NCBI GenBank assembly: GCA_029777855.1
Contig: JAKORL010000068.1
Coordinates: 1 to 40,033, forward strand
Reading direction: 5' to 3'
DNA from: Pseudomonadota bacterium
GTDB taxonomy: Bacteria; Pseudomonadota; Gammaproteobacteria; JAIEPX01
DNA: 40,033 bases
Shown here piece after piece: positions 18,997 through 26,361 of the stretch. Positions within the stretch are counted from its first letter, which is position 1. Each line of letters starts with the position of its first letter. The notes under the pieces were generated by a model. It was not told the DNA's origin. It worked only from the letters and a program-made list of their open reading frames with translations, and ran no database searches. The translations under genes were made by a program, and so were the position numbers.

Positions 18997-19114
18997 AAAC
19001 TTCCTTAAATGGACTTAGAGGTAAAAACAGAAGCTAGGCAACATAAACTGCTCTACTTTACATGCTTGGTACATTAGCCTAAGATCTAAGTGGTTGACTG
19101 AGAGGAAATAACTC

Positions 19115-21049
19115 ATGCAAAGTTCGGATGAAATTAACCTAAATGATGTTTTTATTAGCGCTGCTCAACAAGCGGTTAACTTACCTCAAGACTCAACCAG
19201 CCCAGATAAACTAAATCAATACCTTGATCAAATCTCAAACATTCTAAAATCCCCTGATCAACTAGCAGCATTAACGTCAAAAACCTTGGATTCAACCTTT
19301 AAGTTATTGTTAGAACTAAATCTAGACGACAATCATCCTAGCAAAGAGCGTTTAAGAGATATCTTGGATGGTATGTTAAAACAGGAATTAGCTATTCATC
19401 AAAAAGAGTTTGAGGAAGGAACTGAAGACCACCAGATAGATCTTCATGTTGCAGTTTTTACAGGGCACCGTACTGATGGGGATATTAATTATCCAGACTT
19501 TAGCGATGAAGATCAGTCTATAAATCCTAATCAATTTAATAAATCGAAAACCTTAGCATCTGATTCACCTAAGGTATTCAAACCTCAATCGCGTTCATTC
19601 CTAGAATGGATTTTCACTTCGGAAAGAGATACCTTTTTTGGAATATTTTCTGATAGAACCTATGCTGAAAGTTATGAAGCAATAAGCACTGCCAATTATG
19701 TAAAACAATTATTATTAGATATATTTGGCTTCGATGGTTACAATGCTATTGAGAAAAAGGGCTTAGCCGTCGATGGTAACTATCAAACGATAGATTCTAC
19801 TCGCGTGGGATGGGGAATTTTATTCTCATCTTTATTTGGGCTGCCTAACCGACCCAAATCAATTAATAAATCCGGCAAACCGATTTTGACAGCCACACAA
19901 CTGTTGTTAACAAATTGGGTTGGCGGATGGACATTATCTCTCAATAGTAAAACATGGACACTTTCACAATTTCTTGAACTGCCCATTAAATTCCTGATAA
20001 TACTACCGATTAATATCATCAGAGTTCCAATCAATATAGCCATCAGCATTATCAAAATTATCACATTAGCTCCATCCCGTATTCTTGCCAAAGTATTAAT
20101 AGACTTAGACATGGTATTATTAGTGTGGTTTTCCACGTTATTAGCATCAGAACAGAATCTCGCCATTAAAGGTATAGGCGGATTTATTTTATTAATTCCC
20201 ACCATTGCCACTGCAATTTTACAATATGCCGCAGTTTGGGCTGTGAGGCTCGCTGAATTACTCACCACACCTGCTATTAGTGCAAGCAAAGCCTTTGCTT
20301 TAGGAAGAAGTCTTAAAATCTCAAGGTTTGGACCTACAGCTGAAAAATGGATTTCTAACATTATGGGTGTAATAGGCTGGGGATTAAGCGTTACCCTCTC
20401 TGCTATCCTGTTGACGCTGATTCTACCCCTTGTCTTCAGCGCCATCACCACCTTATTTCCCGCAATCGTTCCTGCTATCGCCTCCTTTACACACTTATCG
20501 GTGATTAGCGCTTCTATAGCCTGGGTATCACAATTTCCAGTAGTCATGGGCACCTTTACAGCCGCTAGCAATTTGTTTGCCACCGTAGGCACAGCCTTGG
20601 GTGTTGCCTTCGGCCCTATGATTACCCCAGTAGCCACAATGCTGGGCTTGCAAATTTCAACCATGGCAATGACTGTGGGCACTACACTCGGAATGCTAGG
20701 AACAGGTGTAATCATTGCTGGCAACTATATCGTTGATGGAGCGAGCTATCTCTGGGTGAAATTGCATAGCAACCCTGATGTAGCCCTAAAAGGATCAAGT
20801 ACCCCCATAAACGATGATGATGTACAGCAGAATCATCACAGTCAGGAAAATTCAGAAACCCCTAGTCCTGAGGTAGTCAGAGCCACTGAAGCTTCAAAAG
20901 ATTCCGTAAAAGAGGCCTCTAAAAGTGGCGTCAGTGCCACAAGAACTGCTTCTGCTGTAGAAGATTCAGAAAAACATGAAGAAATACGTTTAACCCCTGA
21001 AAATGAAAAGCCTCGTATAAAGAATAATGGCTCGGATTTTAAGCCCTAA
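19115..21049 (+). CDS. modular membrane protein, putative secreted effector (paralog 3 of 3)
   Basis: This is the shortest paralog, with 644 residues; GAGAGGAAATAACTC precedes the MQ start. The N-terminal region is only about 150 residues, with a helical segment LTSKTLDSTFKLLLELNLDD (about 52-71) related to residues 858-895 of paralog 1, then an acidic linker. The membrane domain (about 152-545) carries the full set of shared motifs: FKPQSRSFLEWIFT, LFGLPNRP, TNWVGGWTL, SASKAFALGRSLK and the hydrophobic tract through TTLGMLGTG to LWVKLHS. The tail (546-644) is polar, rich in Ser/Glu/Lys with an acidic cluster (EKHEEIRLTPENEK), and ends GSDFKP. It looks like the minimal version of the family: membrane domain plus tail. 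No known enzyme motif is seen. Confidence 0.85.
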   Translation: MQSSDEINLNDVFISAAQQAVNLPQDSTSPDKLNQYLDQISNILKSPDQLAALTSKTLDSTFKLLLELNLDDNHPSKERLRDILDGMLKQELAIHQKEFEEGTEDHQIDLHVAVFTGHRTDGDINYPDFSDEDQSINPNQFNKSKTLASDSPKVFKPQSRSFLEWIFTSERDTFFGIFSDRTYAESYEAISTANYVKQLLLDIFGFDGYNAIEKKGLAVDGNYQTIDSTRVGWGILFSSLFGLPNRPKSINKSGKPILTATQLLLTNWVGGWTLSLNSKTWTLSQFLELPIKFLIILPINIIRVPINIAISIIKIITLAPSRILAKVLIDLDMVLLVWFSTLLASEQNLAIKGIGGFILLIPTIATAILQYAAVWAVRLAELLTTPAISASKAFALGRSLKISRFGPTAEKWISNIMGVIGWGLSVTLSAILLTLILPLVFSAITTLFPAIVPAIASFTHLSVISASIAWVSQFPVVMGTFTAASNLFATVGTALGVAFGPMITPVATMLGLQISTMAMTVGTTLGMLGTGVIIAGNYIVDGASYLWVKLHSNPDVALKGSSTPINDDDVQQNHHSQENSETPSPEVVRATEASKDSVKEASKSGVSATRTASAVEDSEKHEEIRLTPENEKPRIKNNGSDFKP

Positions 21050-21177
21050 TCCTAGCGTTAACAACTTAAAATGAAGCTTACAATGACTGATCTTGAATAT
21101 TTAGCTACTTGAGTATCTCCTAGTCGTTATCACATAGCATAAAGCCCTCAATTCCCTGCCTAAAACCCTGAAATACC

Positions 21178-21206
21178 TTGAATTTAAGCTGAAAAATTGA
21201 TACAAT
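21178..21206 (+). promoter_or_regulatory. sigma-70 promoter of the lipoprotein-caspase operon
   Basis: TTGAAT (21178-21183), exactly 17 bases, TACAAT (21201-21206). The start codon at 21242 follows after a 30-base leader. Confidence 0.7.
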
Positions 21207-21241
21207 TCTTAGCTGACTTTAATAAAACTTATGAGGGGATT

Positions 21242-21709
21242 ATGAAATATTACAAACCATTAACTTGCATCCTTGGATCGCTCCTCGCGCTCACAGCTTG
21301 TGCGACCACCACACTACAACTCGAACGAAAACTCGGCAAACAAACCTACGCTGCGCTCGATAGCGCCAAAACTGTATCAGCCGTAAAAGTCGCTGAAGTT
21401 CGAAAACCTCCTTATACACCGAACGGTGCTCCTCAAACTCTCAATAAAGAACAAATCTCAGAATTAAGAGAAATGCTCTTGAACGACAACAACTATAATT
21501 TTAATCGAATTAAACGCTGCTTATTTATCCCAGAAATGTCTTATCAATTTGCTGGCGATAAAGTGGTGAATGTTTATGTGAGTTCATCTTGCAAAAAAGT
21601 TAAAATCGTCAGTGAAAACAACACCAACATTATCGACTATGATCCTATGGCTGAAAAATTCAATTCATTCAGCAAAGCGATTATGAAATCAAATTCAACA
21701 AAATCTTAA
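21242..21709 (+). CDS. small lipoprotein
   Basis: I start at 21242 (155 residues) because GAGGGG lies directly upstream and it gives a clean lipoprotein signal: MKYYKPLTCILGSLLALTAC with lipobox LTAC, lipid-modified Cys at residue 20. The mature part has two conserved-looking cysteines in RCLFIPEMSYQFAG...VYVSSSCKKVKI. That is a pattern (C-x2-P...hydrophobic strand...C) seen in several uncharacterised bacterial lipoproteins and suggests a disulfide. Only 13 bases separate it from the caspase-like gene, so the two are likely made together and may interact in the envelope. Function unknown. Confidence 0.85.
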   Translation: MKYYKPLTCILGSLLALTACATTTLQLERKLGKQTYAALDSAKTVSAVKVAEVRKPPYTPNGAPQTLNKEQISELREMLLNDNNYNFNRIKRCLFIPEMSYQFAGDKVVNVYVSSSCKKVKIVSENNTNIIDYDPMAEKFNSFSKAIMKSNSTKS

Positions 21710-21722
21710 CGAGGGCACGACA

Positions 21723-22541
21723 ATGAATAAGTTACGACAAATTATTTTAGCAAGCGTTTTAGTAGTATTTACATCGCTGTCTCTTTCGGCTCAAGCCGCT
21801 AATTTAATTGCTATTATTGCTTCAGACACTTTAGATGATGCAATTGGTCAATCAGTTAAATTAGACTTCGATCATATGCGTAAAGAAATGCAAAATGTGG
21901 CGAAATACACAGGCCTTACACTCAAAGAAGTATTAATGCAAGGAAGATCCACAAATCCTCAGCAATTCCTTCAACAATTAAACGGGGTTAAAGCGAATTC
22001 TGACGACGTGATTGTTTTCTTCTTTGGCGGGCATGGTTACCGAACAAAATCTAAAGGTTCTAGCCCATGGCCAAATCTTGTATTTTCTCAACAAGATAAA
22101 GGCTTGGAATATGAATATGTTATTTATCAATTAATGGAAAAGCACCCACGCTTTTTAATGACCATCGCTGATGTATGCAATAGTTTTGTAGGTGAAAAAT
22201 CTGCTCCTCCAGTCGTTGCAACTCGATCGCTACGTGCTGTTCCCTCTGAAGATAAAATTCGAGCAAATTATCAGCATTTATTTCTTGAAGAAGAAGGCAT
22301 GATCAACATCACCAGTGCACAAGTGGGCGAATACGCGTCCGGTAGTGATAATGAAGGCGGTGCTTTCACCTTTGCCTTTATCAAAAGCTTGAGAGATGAA
22401 ACAAAAAGCGCAAGCAAAATTAGCTGGAAAACAGTGCTTGATAAAGCAAAAGCGAAAGTCACAAACGATAGTATCAAATATTCTCATTCAAAAGATGACA
22501 TTCAGCATCCGTACTATGAGATGAATGTGAAAAACGATTAA
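21723..22541 (+). CDS. secreted caspase-family (C14-like) cysteine peptidase
   Basis: The protein has 272 residues, with a classical signal peptide (MNKLRQIILASVLVVFTSLS...) cut after SAQA (residue 25). The mature part is a caspase-hemoglobinase fold. It has an N-terminal beta strand LIAIIASD; then DDVIVFFFGGHGYR with the catalytic His at 104 (the HG dyad motif); then FLMTIADVCNS with the catalytic Cys at 152 (D-x-C-x-S). After the catalytic pair, MINITSAQVGEYASGSDNEGGAFTFAF is a segment typical of bacterial caspase/peptidase C14 proteins, including the S-A substrate-pocket part. It probably cleaves after a basic or acidic residue outside the cytoplasm. Partner: the lipoprotein upstream. A strong terminator follows. 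Confidence 0.88.
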   Translation: MNKLRQIILASVLVVFTSLSLSAQAANLIAIIASDTLDDAIGQSVKLDFDHMRKEMQNVAKYTGLTLKEVLMQGRSTNPQQFLQQLNGVKANSDDVIVFFFGGHGYRTKSKGSSPWPNLVFSQQDKGLEYEYVIYQLMEKHPRFLMTIADVCNSFVGEKSAPPVVATRSLRAVPSEDKIRANYQHLFLEEEGMINITSAQVGEYASGSDNEGGAFTFAFIKSLRDETKSASKISWKTVLDKAKAKVTNDSIKYSHSKDDIQHPYYEMNVKND

Positions 22542-22560
22542 TTCGTTTTAAACTCCAAAC

Positions 22561-22597
22561 AAAAGGGGGATGAGTCATTTCATCCCCCTTTTTTTTC
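22561..22597 (+). terminator. intrinsic terminator after the caspase gene (bidirectional)
   Basis: AAAAGGGGGATGA (22561-22573) pairs perfectly with TCATCCCCCTTTT (22580-22592) around a 6-base loop and is followed by more T. The A-run on the other side allows it to serve the convergent MFS gene too. Confidence 0.93.
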
Positions 22598-22610
22598 TAT
22601 ATCCGATTTA

Positions 22611-23819
22611 CTATTCTGCACTAAGCACAGACGAGCTTTCTTGCTTCAGAGAAGTTTGTGTTAGCATCACAATCACAGACGATACACTTAATCCTAAATA
22701 TATCAGCGCTAAAATTAGATTACTGGCAGGCAAAAAAGTTCCAATAATGCTAACTGCAAATACACTTAACATCGTAATAGAACCGTAAATAGCCCCTGCA
22801 CTTCCACCACCTTGCTGTCTAAAAGGTCCTAGAGCTAATGCCACAGTGTTTGATGGAATTGTTCCAGCACCAAAAACGATTAGCATAGAGGGTATTACAA
22901 TACAAAGAAGATAATGGAGCTTCAATACACTTCCAACTAATGCCATTACAGAACCCATCATCATAAACACCAAACCTACAACTATACAGTATTCAGGTGT
23001 GAATTTGCGCAATAAAATAATATTCGATATACGACTGATGAAACTCATGCCAGTTACCAACATCATAATCCATCCATATTCAACAGGAGTTAAAAGATAT
23101 TGTTTTTGTAAAATAAACGTGCTCAACACACCAAATAAAATAATAATGCTGATAGTTAATCCTGCCAGTACGGTGTAAGAAATAAAAACTCGATGAATTA
23201 TTAAAGATCTGAAATTCGCAAACAATTCACGCAACCGAAATGCACTTGTCTCTCGTGTGATGATTGTTTCTGGGACATAACTAAAAACCGCAAAGCCTCC
23301 TGTTGCAATCATAAGGGTCACTAAAAAGAAAATACTGGACCAACCAAAATGCACAAATAGATACCCTCCTATCACCGGCGCTACAGCAGGTCCAACAGCA
23401 ACCACTAAACTGATTATTCCTGCAATCTGAGCGAATTCTTGCTTCTCAAAAAGATCGTTTCCAATCGTTCGGGCTAATGACAGCCCTGCCCCTAATCCAA
23501 GCCCCTGAATTAATCGACCGATAATGAGAAGGTTCACGTTAGGCGCTAACCAGCAAAAGACAGACCCTAGCAAACCTAATACTGCCGAAGCTAACAACAC
23601 AGGTCGTCTTCCTACATGATCTGAAAGTGGCCCAAAAACCAACGGTGAGATTGCCATTCCCAAAATATAAACTGTAACGGTCAACTTGATCATTGAGCCT
23701 TGAGTCATCAAATCTACGACCATTTGTGGCATGGCAGGGGTATAAAAATCCGTCGCCAAAAGCGAAATAATGGCTAAAAACACCACGATCCAGATAGTCA
23801 CATATTTATTAGAGCTCAT
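22611..23819 (-). CDS. Bcr/CflA-family MFS drug exporter
   Basis: The protein has 402 residues and about 12 membrane helices. It shows the Bcr/CflA N-terminus (LATDFYTPAMPQM), motif A GPLSDHVGRRPVLL between helices 2 and 3, RLIQGLGLGAGLSLARTI in helix 4 and motif C-like GPAVAPVIGGYL in helix 5, all features of proton-driven drug:H+ antiporters of the inner membrane. GGAGATAG precedes the start. It is divergent from a TetR gene with two operators in the shared promoter region, so it is probably induced by the toxic ligand it exports. The substrate cannot be read from sequence. Confidence 0.93.
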   Translation of the reverse strand: MSSNKYVTIWIVVFLAIISLLATDFYTPAMPQMVVDLMTQGSMIKLTVTVYILGMAISPLVFGPLSDHVGRRPVLLASAVLGLLGSVFCWLAPNVNLLIIGRLIQGLGLGAGLSLARTIGNDLFEKQEFAQIAGIISLVVAVGPAVAPVIGGYLFVHFGWSSIFFLVTLMIATGGFAVFSYVPETIITRETSAFRLRELFANFRSLIIHRVFISYTVLAGLTISIIILFGVLSTFILQKQYLLTPVEYGWIMMLVTGMSFISRISNIILLRKFTPEYCIVVGLVFMMMGSVMALVGSVLKLHYLLCIVIPSMLIVFGAGTIPSNTVALALGPFRQQGGGSAGAIYGSITMLSVFAVSIIGTFLPASNLILALIYLGLSVSSVIVMLTQTSLKQESSSVLSAE

Positions 23820-23833
23820 TTTCTATCTCCACA

Positions 23834-23906
23834 TAATTGAATGATCGTTCAATTATCTAGCCGGCGGGCCCTGATGTCAAGAACTAATTGAATGATCGTT
23901 CAACTA
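23834..23906. promoter_or_regulatory. divergent promoters with two TetR operators
   Basis: Two near-perfect palindromes with the core TTGAATGATCGTTCAA lie at 23834-23855 and 23885-23906, 51 bases apart. The minus-strand promoter TTGACA (23875-23880), 17 bases, GATAAT (23852-23857) sits exactly between them, with one operator covering its -10. On the plus strand the second operator covers a -35-like TTCAAC (23899-23904), 16 bases before TATAAT (23921-23926). One repressor can thus shut both genes. Confidence 0.85.
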
Positions 23907-23991
23907 AATCTTTTCATCAATATAATAATCTATTACAATAGCCCGAATCCAAATACTGTTTACTTTAACAGGAAGCAAAACTGAGGTAACT

Positions 23992-24627
23992 ATGACAACT
24001 CCAACACGTCCTTCTGCAGATAGCACTCGAGCAGCCATTCTCAGTGCTGCTCGAACATGTTTTGTAGAAAAAGGATTTGCAGGCACCTCTATTAGTGCGA
24101 TCGCAAAAGAGGCACAAATAAATCAAAGCCTCATCTACCACCACTTTGGCAACAAACAAGAATTATGGGTAGACGTAAAAATTACTATACTCGAAGAATA
24201 TCACAACTCTCAAAATATGAACTGGGACAAATTACTAACACTAAAAAACTGCGACGAATTCATCTCAGAATTCATCCAATATCGCTTTGGATTTTTTGAT
24301 CAACATCCTGACGCCCTTCGTATTATTGAATGGCAATACCTAGAACCCGATCCTTTCCAACTCACCGCCTATACCCCTGAAAGCATACAAACCATCATCA
24401 AACGGATTAAATATTTCCAAAAACAAAAACAACTCAGCTCAAAATACAATCCCGAACTCATTTTTTCACTCCTCCTCACCATCCCCCTCGGCTTTTTCCG
24501 CAGCTTCCGCGACCTCACCGCTAATCTATCCAAACAACAACTTAGCAAATTGAAAAAAGAATATGTTCAACTGTGTATTGAGACTGTTCTGAATAGCTTG
24601 AATGAAAATTCGACGTCGTATCTTTAG
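23992..24627 (+). CDS. TetR/AcrR-family repressor
   Basis: The protein has 211 residues. The N-terminal DNA-binding domain (about 12-60: RAAILSAARTCFVEKGFAGTSISAIAKEA..NQSLIYHHFGNKQELW) is a textbook TetR helix-turn-helix. The C-terminal ligand domain is unique. GAGGTAACT lies just before the ATG. It almost certainly binds the two palindromes in front of it and represses both itself and the divergent MFS exporter. Confidence 0.94.
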   Translation: MTTPTRPSADSTRAAILSAARTCFVEKGFAGTSISAIAKEAQINQSLIYHHFGNKQELWVDVKITILEEYHNSQNMNWDKLLTLKNCDEFISEFIQYRFGFFDQHPDALRIIEWQYLEPDPFQLTAYTPESIQTIIKRIKYFQKQKQLSSKYNPELIFSLLLTIPLGFFRSFRDLTANLSKQQLSKLKKEYVQLCIETVLNSLNENSTSYL

Positions 24628-24695
24628 TTGTTAGTTGTTTTAGTCATTTACATCTTTTATCTAGCAAATTCATTTTGAAAAACACTAGAGTTACG

Positions 24696-24749
24696 CTATT
24701 TCGGCGCAGTTTGAGTAATCACTCCACAAACCATTCTGCCGCTACCACC
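24696..24749 (-). pseudogene. relic of a second sodC gene (3' end only)
   Basis: Read on the minus strand, these 18 codons encode GGSGRMVCGVITQTAPK and a stop, matching the C-terminus of the intact Cu/Zn superoxide dismutase at 25805 ([17 protein letters not shown]). The nucleotide match is clear but imperfect, so this is not a fresh duplicate. Upstream the frame runs into unrelated sequence and a stop within about 20 codons. Confidence 0.75.
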
Positions 24750-24851
24750 ATTCATTTTCACTACTTTAATACTTCTCTTTCTATGCCATCCATTTACTTG
24801 TTATTAACATAATTCTTTCCTTATTCTAGAATCAAGAATACAGAATAGGGT

Positions 24852-25121
24852 ATGCTTCTGACTATCAAACCCCAAGACATTGTTGTATTAGCTAAGCTGA
24901 TCGCCCGCAAGGAGGATAAGGACTGGTCTCAAAATAGTATTGCAATCGAGCTATGCTTAAGCCCTTCACAGGTAAATAGCTCTCTAAAACGACTCGTGTT
25001 TGCGGATTTGATGCCCCCTTACCAAAATCCAGATAAATCAGAGCCTATCATTCAAGCGTGCACTGAGTTCTTCACGCATGCGATAAAATATATCTTCCCT
25101 GCAAAGTTAGAGCGCAACTGA
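24852..25121 (+). CDS. winged-helix protein, probably truncated
   Basis: The product has 89 residues. The helix-turn-helix is clear (SQNSIAIELCLSPSQVNSSLKRLVFADLM, about 26-54), followed by an EFFTHAIKYIFPAK segment. This pattern (KPQDIVVLAKL..., LS-S-V--SLKR, EF--H--KY-FPA) fits a family of roughly 200-residue MarR-like regulators, where the FPA motif is followed by a long second half. Here a stop follows at once, so the gene is likely a 5' remnant; a short DNA-binding product could still be made. No strong ribosome-binding site is seen. Confidence 0.55.
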   Translation: MLLTIKPQDIVVLAKLIARKEDKDWSQNSIAIELCLSPSQVNSSLKRLVFADLMPPYQNPDKSEPIIQACTEFFTHAIKYIFPAKLERN

Positions 25122-25164
25122 TTTTTCTACCCAGACCAGAACTATATGCTCTTTCAAATTCCTA

Positions 25165-25193
25165 TTTCATATTTATGGTAATTGTGCTATACT
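25165..25193 (+). promoter_or_regulatory. probable promoter of the Doc-type module
   Basis: TTTCAT (25165-25170), 17 bases, TATACT (25188-25193). A short dyad CTATA..TATAG overlaps the -10 (25187-25203) and could be an autoregulatory operator. Confidence 0.45.
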
Positions 25194-25220
25194 AGCAATA
25201 TAGATAAAAGGGTATCTCAA

Positions 25221-25385
25221 ATGAGCAAAGATCAGCACCATCGACAGTCATCTCATAAAACGAGCTCAGCTAAAAAGAGCTCTAGAAAAGACCATGAATC
25301 TTTTACACATGCAAATTTTAAAAAAGCCGTTAGCAAGAACATTAAAAAATACAAAGGCGTCTTAGACATTTTGTCAAAAAAATAA
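25221..25385 (+). CDS. small basic protein, candidate antitoxin of the Doc-like toxin
   Basis: I start at 25221 (54 residues, MSKDQHHRQSSHK...), downstream of the promoter and an AAAGGG sequence. The first half is a disordered Lys/Ser/His-rich stretch; the second (ESFTHANFKKAVSKNIKKYKGVLDILSKK) looks like an amphipathic helix or two. It ends two bases before the Doc-like gene, the usual place for the antitoxin. It does not resemble Phd, YefM or other antitoxins I know: Phd-type antitoxins have a DNA-binding N-terminus and an acidic tail, whereas this is strongly basic. It may bind nucleic acid, or neutralise the toxin by a different helix. Function is inferred only from position. Confidence 0.65.
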   Translation: MSKDQHHRQSSHKTSSAKKSSRKDHESFTHANFKKAVSKNIKKYKGVLDILSKK

Positions 25386-25387
25386 AT

Positions 25388-25798
25388 ATGATTAGTGCAA
25401 CTCGTCTCGAAAACACTATCACGCTTGAAGATGTCATTGATATTCATACTGAAGTCATTGCCAATTCAGGCGGGCTTGATGGTCTGAGCGGAGACAAATC
25501 ATTAGAATCAGCATTATTCAGAATTGACCATAGAATCCATTATGAAGATTTGAATGACCCTTTTAAAATCGCTGCATGGTATGGTTACGCAATAGCGAGA
25601 GGGCATACATTTATTGATGGAAATAAAAGAACTGCATTTATTTGCATGTTTTCTTATCTTGAGGCTAAACAAATTAATGTCTCACCCAAAGAGTCCGAAG
25701 AAGAATTAGCTAATTTTATGGAAGAGCTTGCGGTAGGAAATATTTCAGTAAATAATTTATCAAAGTGGTTAAAAGACAGTTCGATGTCCCCCGGTTAA
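25388..25798 (+). CDS. Doc/Fic-family toxin (death-on-curing type)
   Basis: The protein has 136 residues, close to phage P1 Doc. The active-site motif HTFIDGNKR (residues 73-81) follows the Fic core H-x-F-x-[DA]-[GA]-N-[KR], with the Doc-type Lys in place of the Gly of AMP-transferring Fic enzymes. By analogy it would phosphorylate EF-Tu and stop translation. The N-terminal SGGLDGLSGDKSLESALFR segment is typical of the family. It sits two bases downstream of the candidate antitoxin and six bases short of the convergent sodC stop, with no terminator between. Confidence 0.88.
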   Translation: MISATRLENTITLEDVIDIHTEVIANSGGLDGLSGDKSLESALFRIDHRIHYEDLNDPFKIAAWYGYAIARGHTFIDGNKRTAFICMFSYLEAKQINVSPKESEEELANFMEELAVGNISVNNLSKWLKDSSMSPG

Positions 25799-25804
25799 TT
25801 CAAA

Positions 25805-26329
25805 CTACTTAGATGCTGTTTGAGTAATCAGACCACAAATCATTCTACCGCCACCGCCGCCTAATTTCGCAGGTTCATCGGAATAATTATCGCCACCTTC
25901 GTGAATCATCAAAGATCGATGTCGGATATCTTCAATATGCTTTAAACGAGGTGCCAATACGGGAGTGGTTGCCTCGCCGTTAGCATCTACCACTAAGATA
26001 GGGAGATCACCCAAATGACCTTTATCATTAAAGGGGCCAAGATGTTTTCCCGTTTTGTAGGGATCAAAATGCCCGCCAGCGGCCATCCCATTATTTTGAC
26101 AACTATCCGCTTCATGAATGTGGAATCCATGCAGCCCAGGTGTTAATCCTTTTAAATGTGGAGTAAATAATAATCCGTATTTACTGGAAGAAATCTCAAC
26201 AGTACCTGCTGATTTTCCAGTACCTTTTTCTACCGTAAAAGACATCGGAACAGAAATTTCCTGATCGGCATAAGAAGCAAATGCGATCATTAATGACGTT
26301 AAAAAGACAGCTCCTTGAATAATTTTCAT
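25805..26329 (-). CDS. sodC: exported Cu/Zn superoxide dismutase
   Basis: This periplasmic enzyme disproportionates superoxide, in pathogens often protecting against the host oxidative burst. The protein has 174 residues, with a signal peptide cleaved near ASYA-DQ (20-22). Copper and zinc ligands lie in [30 protein letters not shown] and [14 protein letters not shown]; the disulfide pair is the Cys in ADSCQ and the one in GGGGRMICG. It is complete and normal in length. AGGAGTG precedes the start, which lies 32 bases after nuoN with no terminator visible, so it may be the tail gene of the nuo transcript. Confidence 0.95.
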   Translation of the reverse strand: MKIIQGAVFLTSLMIAFASYADQEISVPMSFTVEKGTGKSAGTVEISSSKYGLLFTPHLKGLTPGLHGFHIHEADSCQNNGMAAGGHFDPYKTGKHLGPFNDKGHLGDLPILVVDANGEATTPVLAPRLKHIEDIRHRSLMIHEGGDNYSDEPAKLGGGGGRMICGLITQTASK

Positions 26330-26361
26330 CCTTTACACTCCTGTGGGAAGACTTGCACCCT

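Noticed and set aside
19783-20724. Long open frame of 313 codons on the minus strand inside paralog 3 (and a similar one at 18014-18577 in paralog 2)
   Set aside because: It is the antisense reading of the conserved membrane tract, with Val/Pro/Ala-rich low-complexity product and no ribosome-binding site; the plus-strand protein is clearly the conserved one.
25182-25220. Upstream TTG extension of the small basic protein
   Set aside because: It would overlap the -10 box of the likely promoter; the ATG at 25221 fits better.
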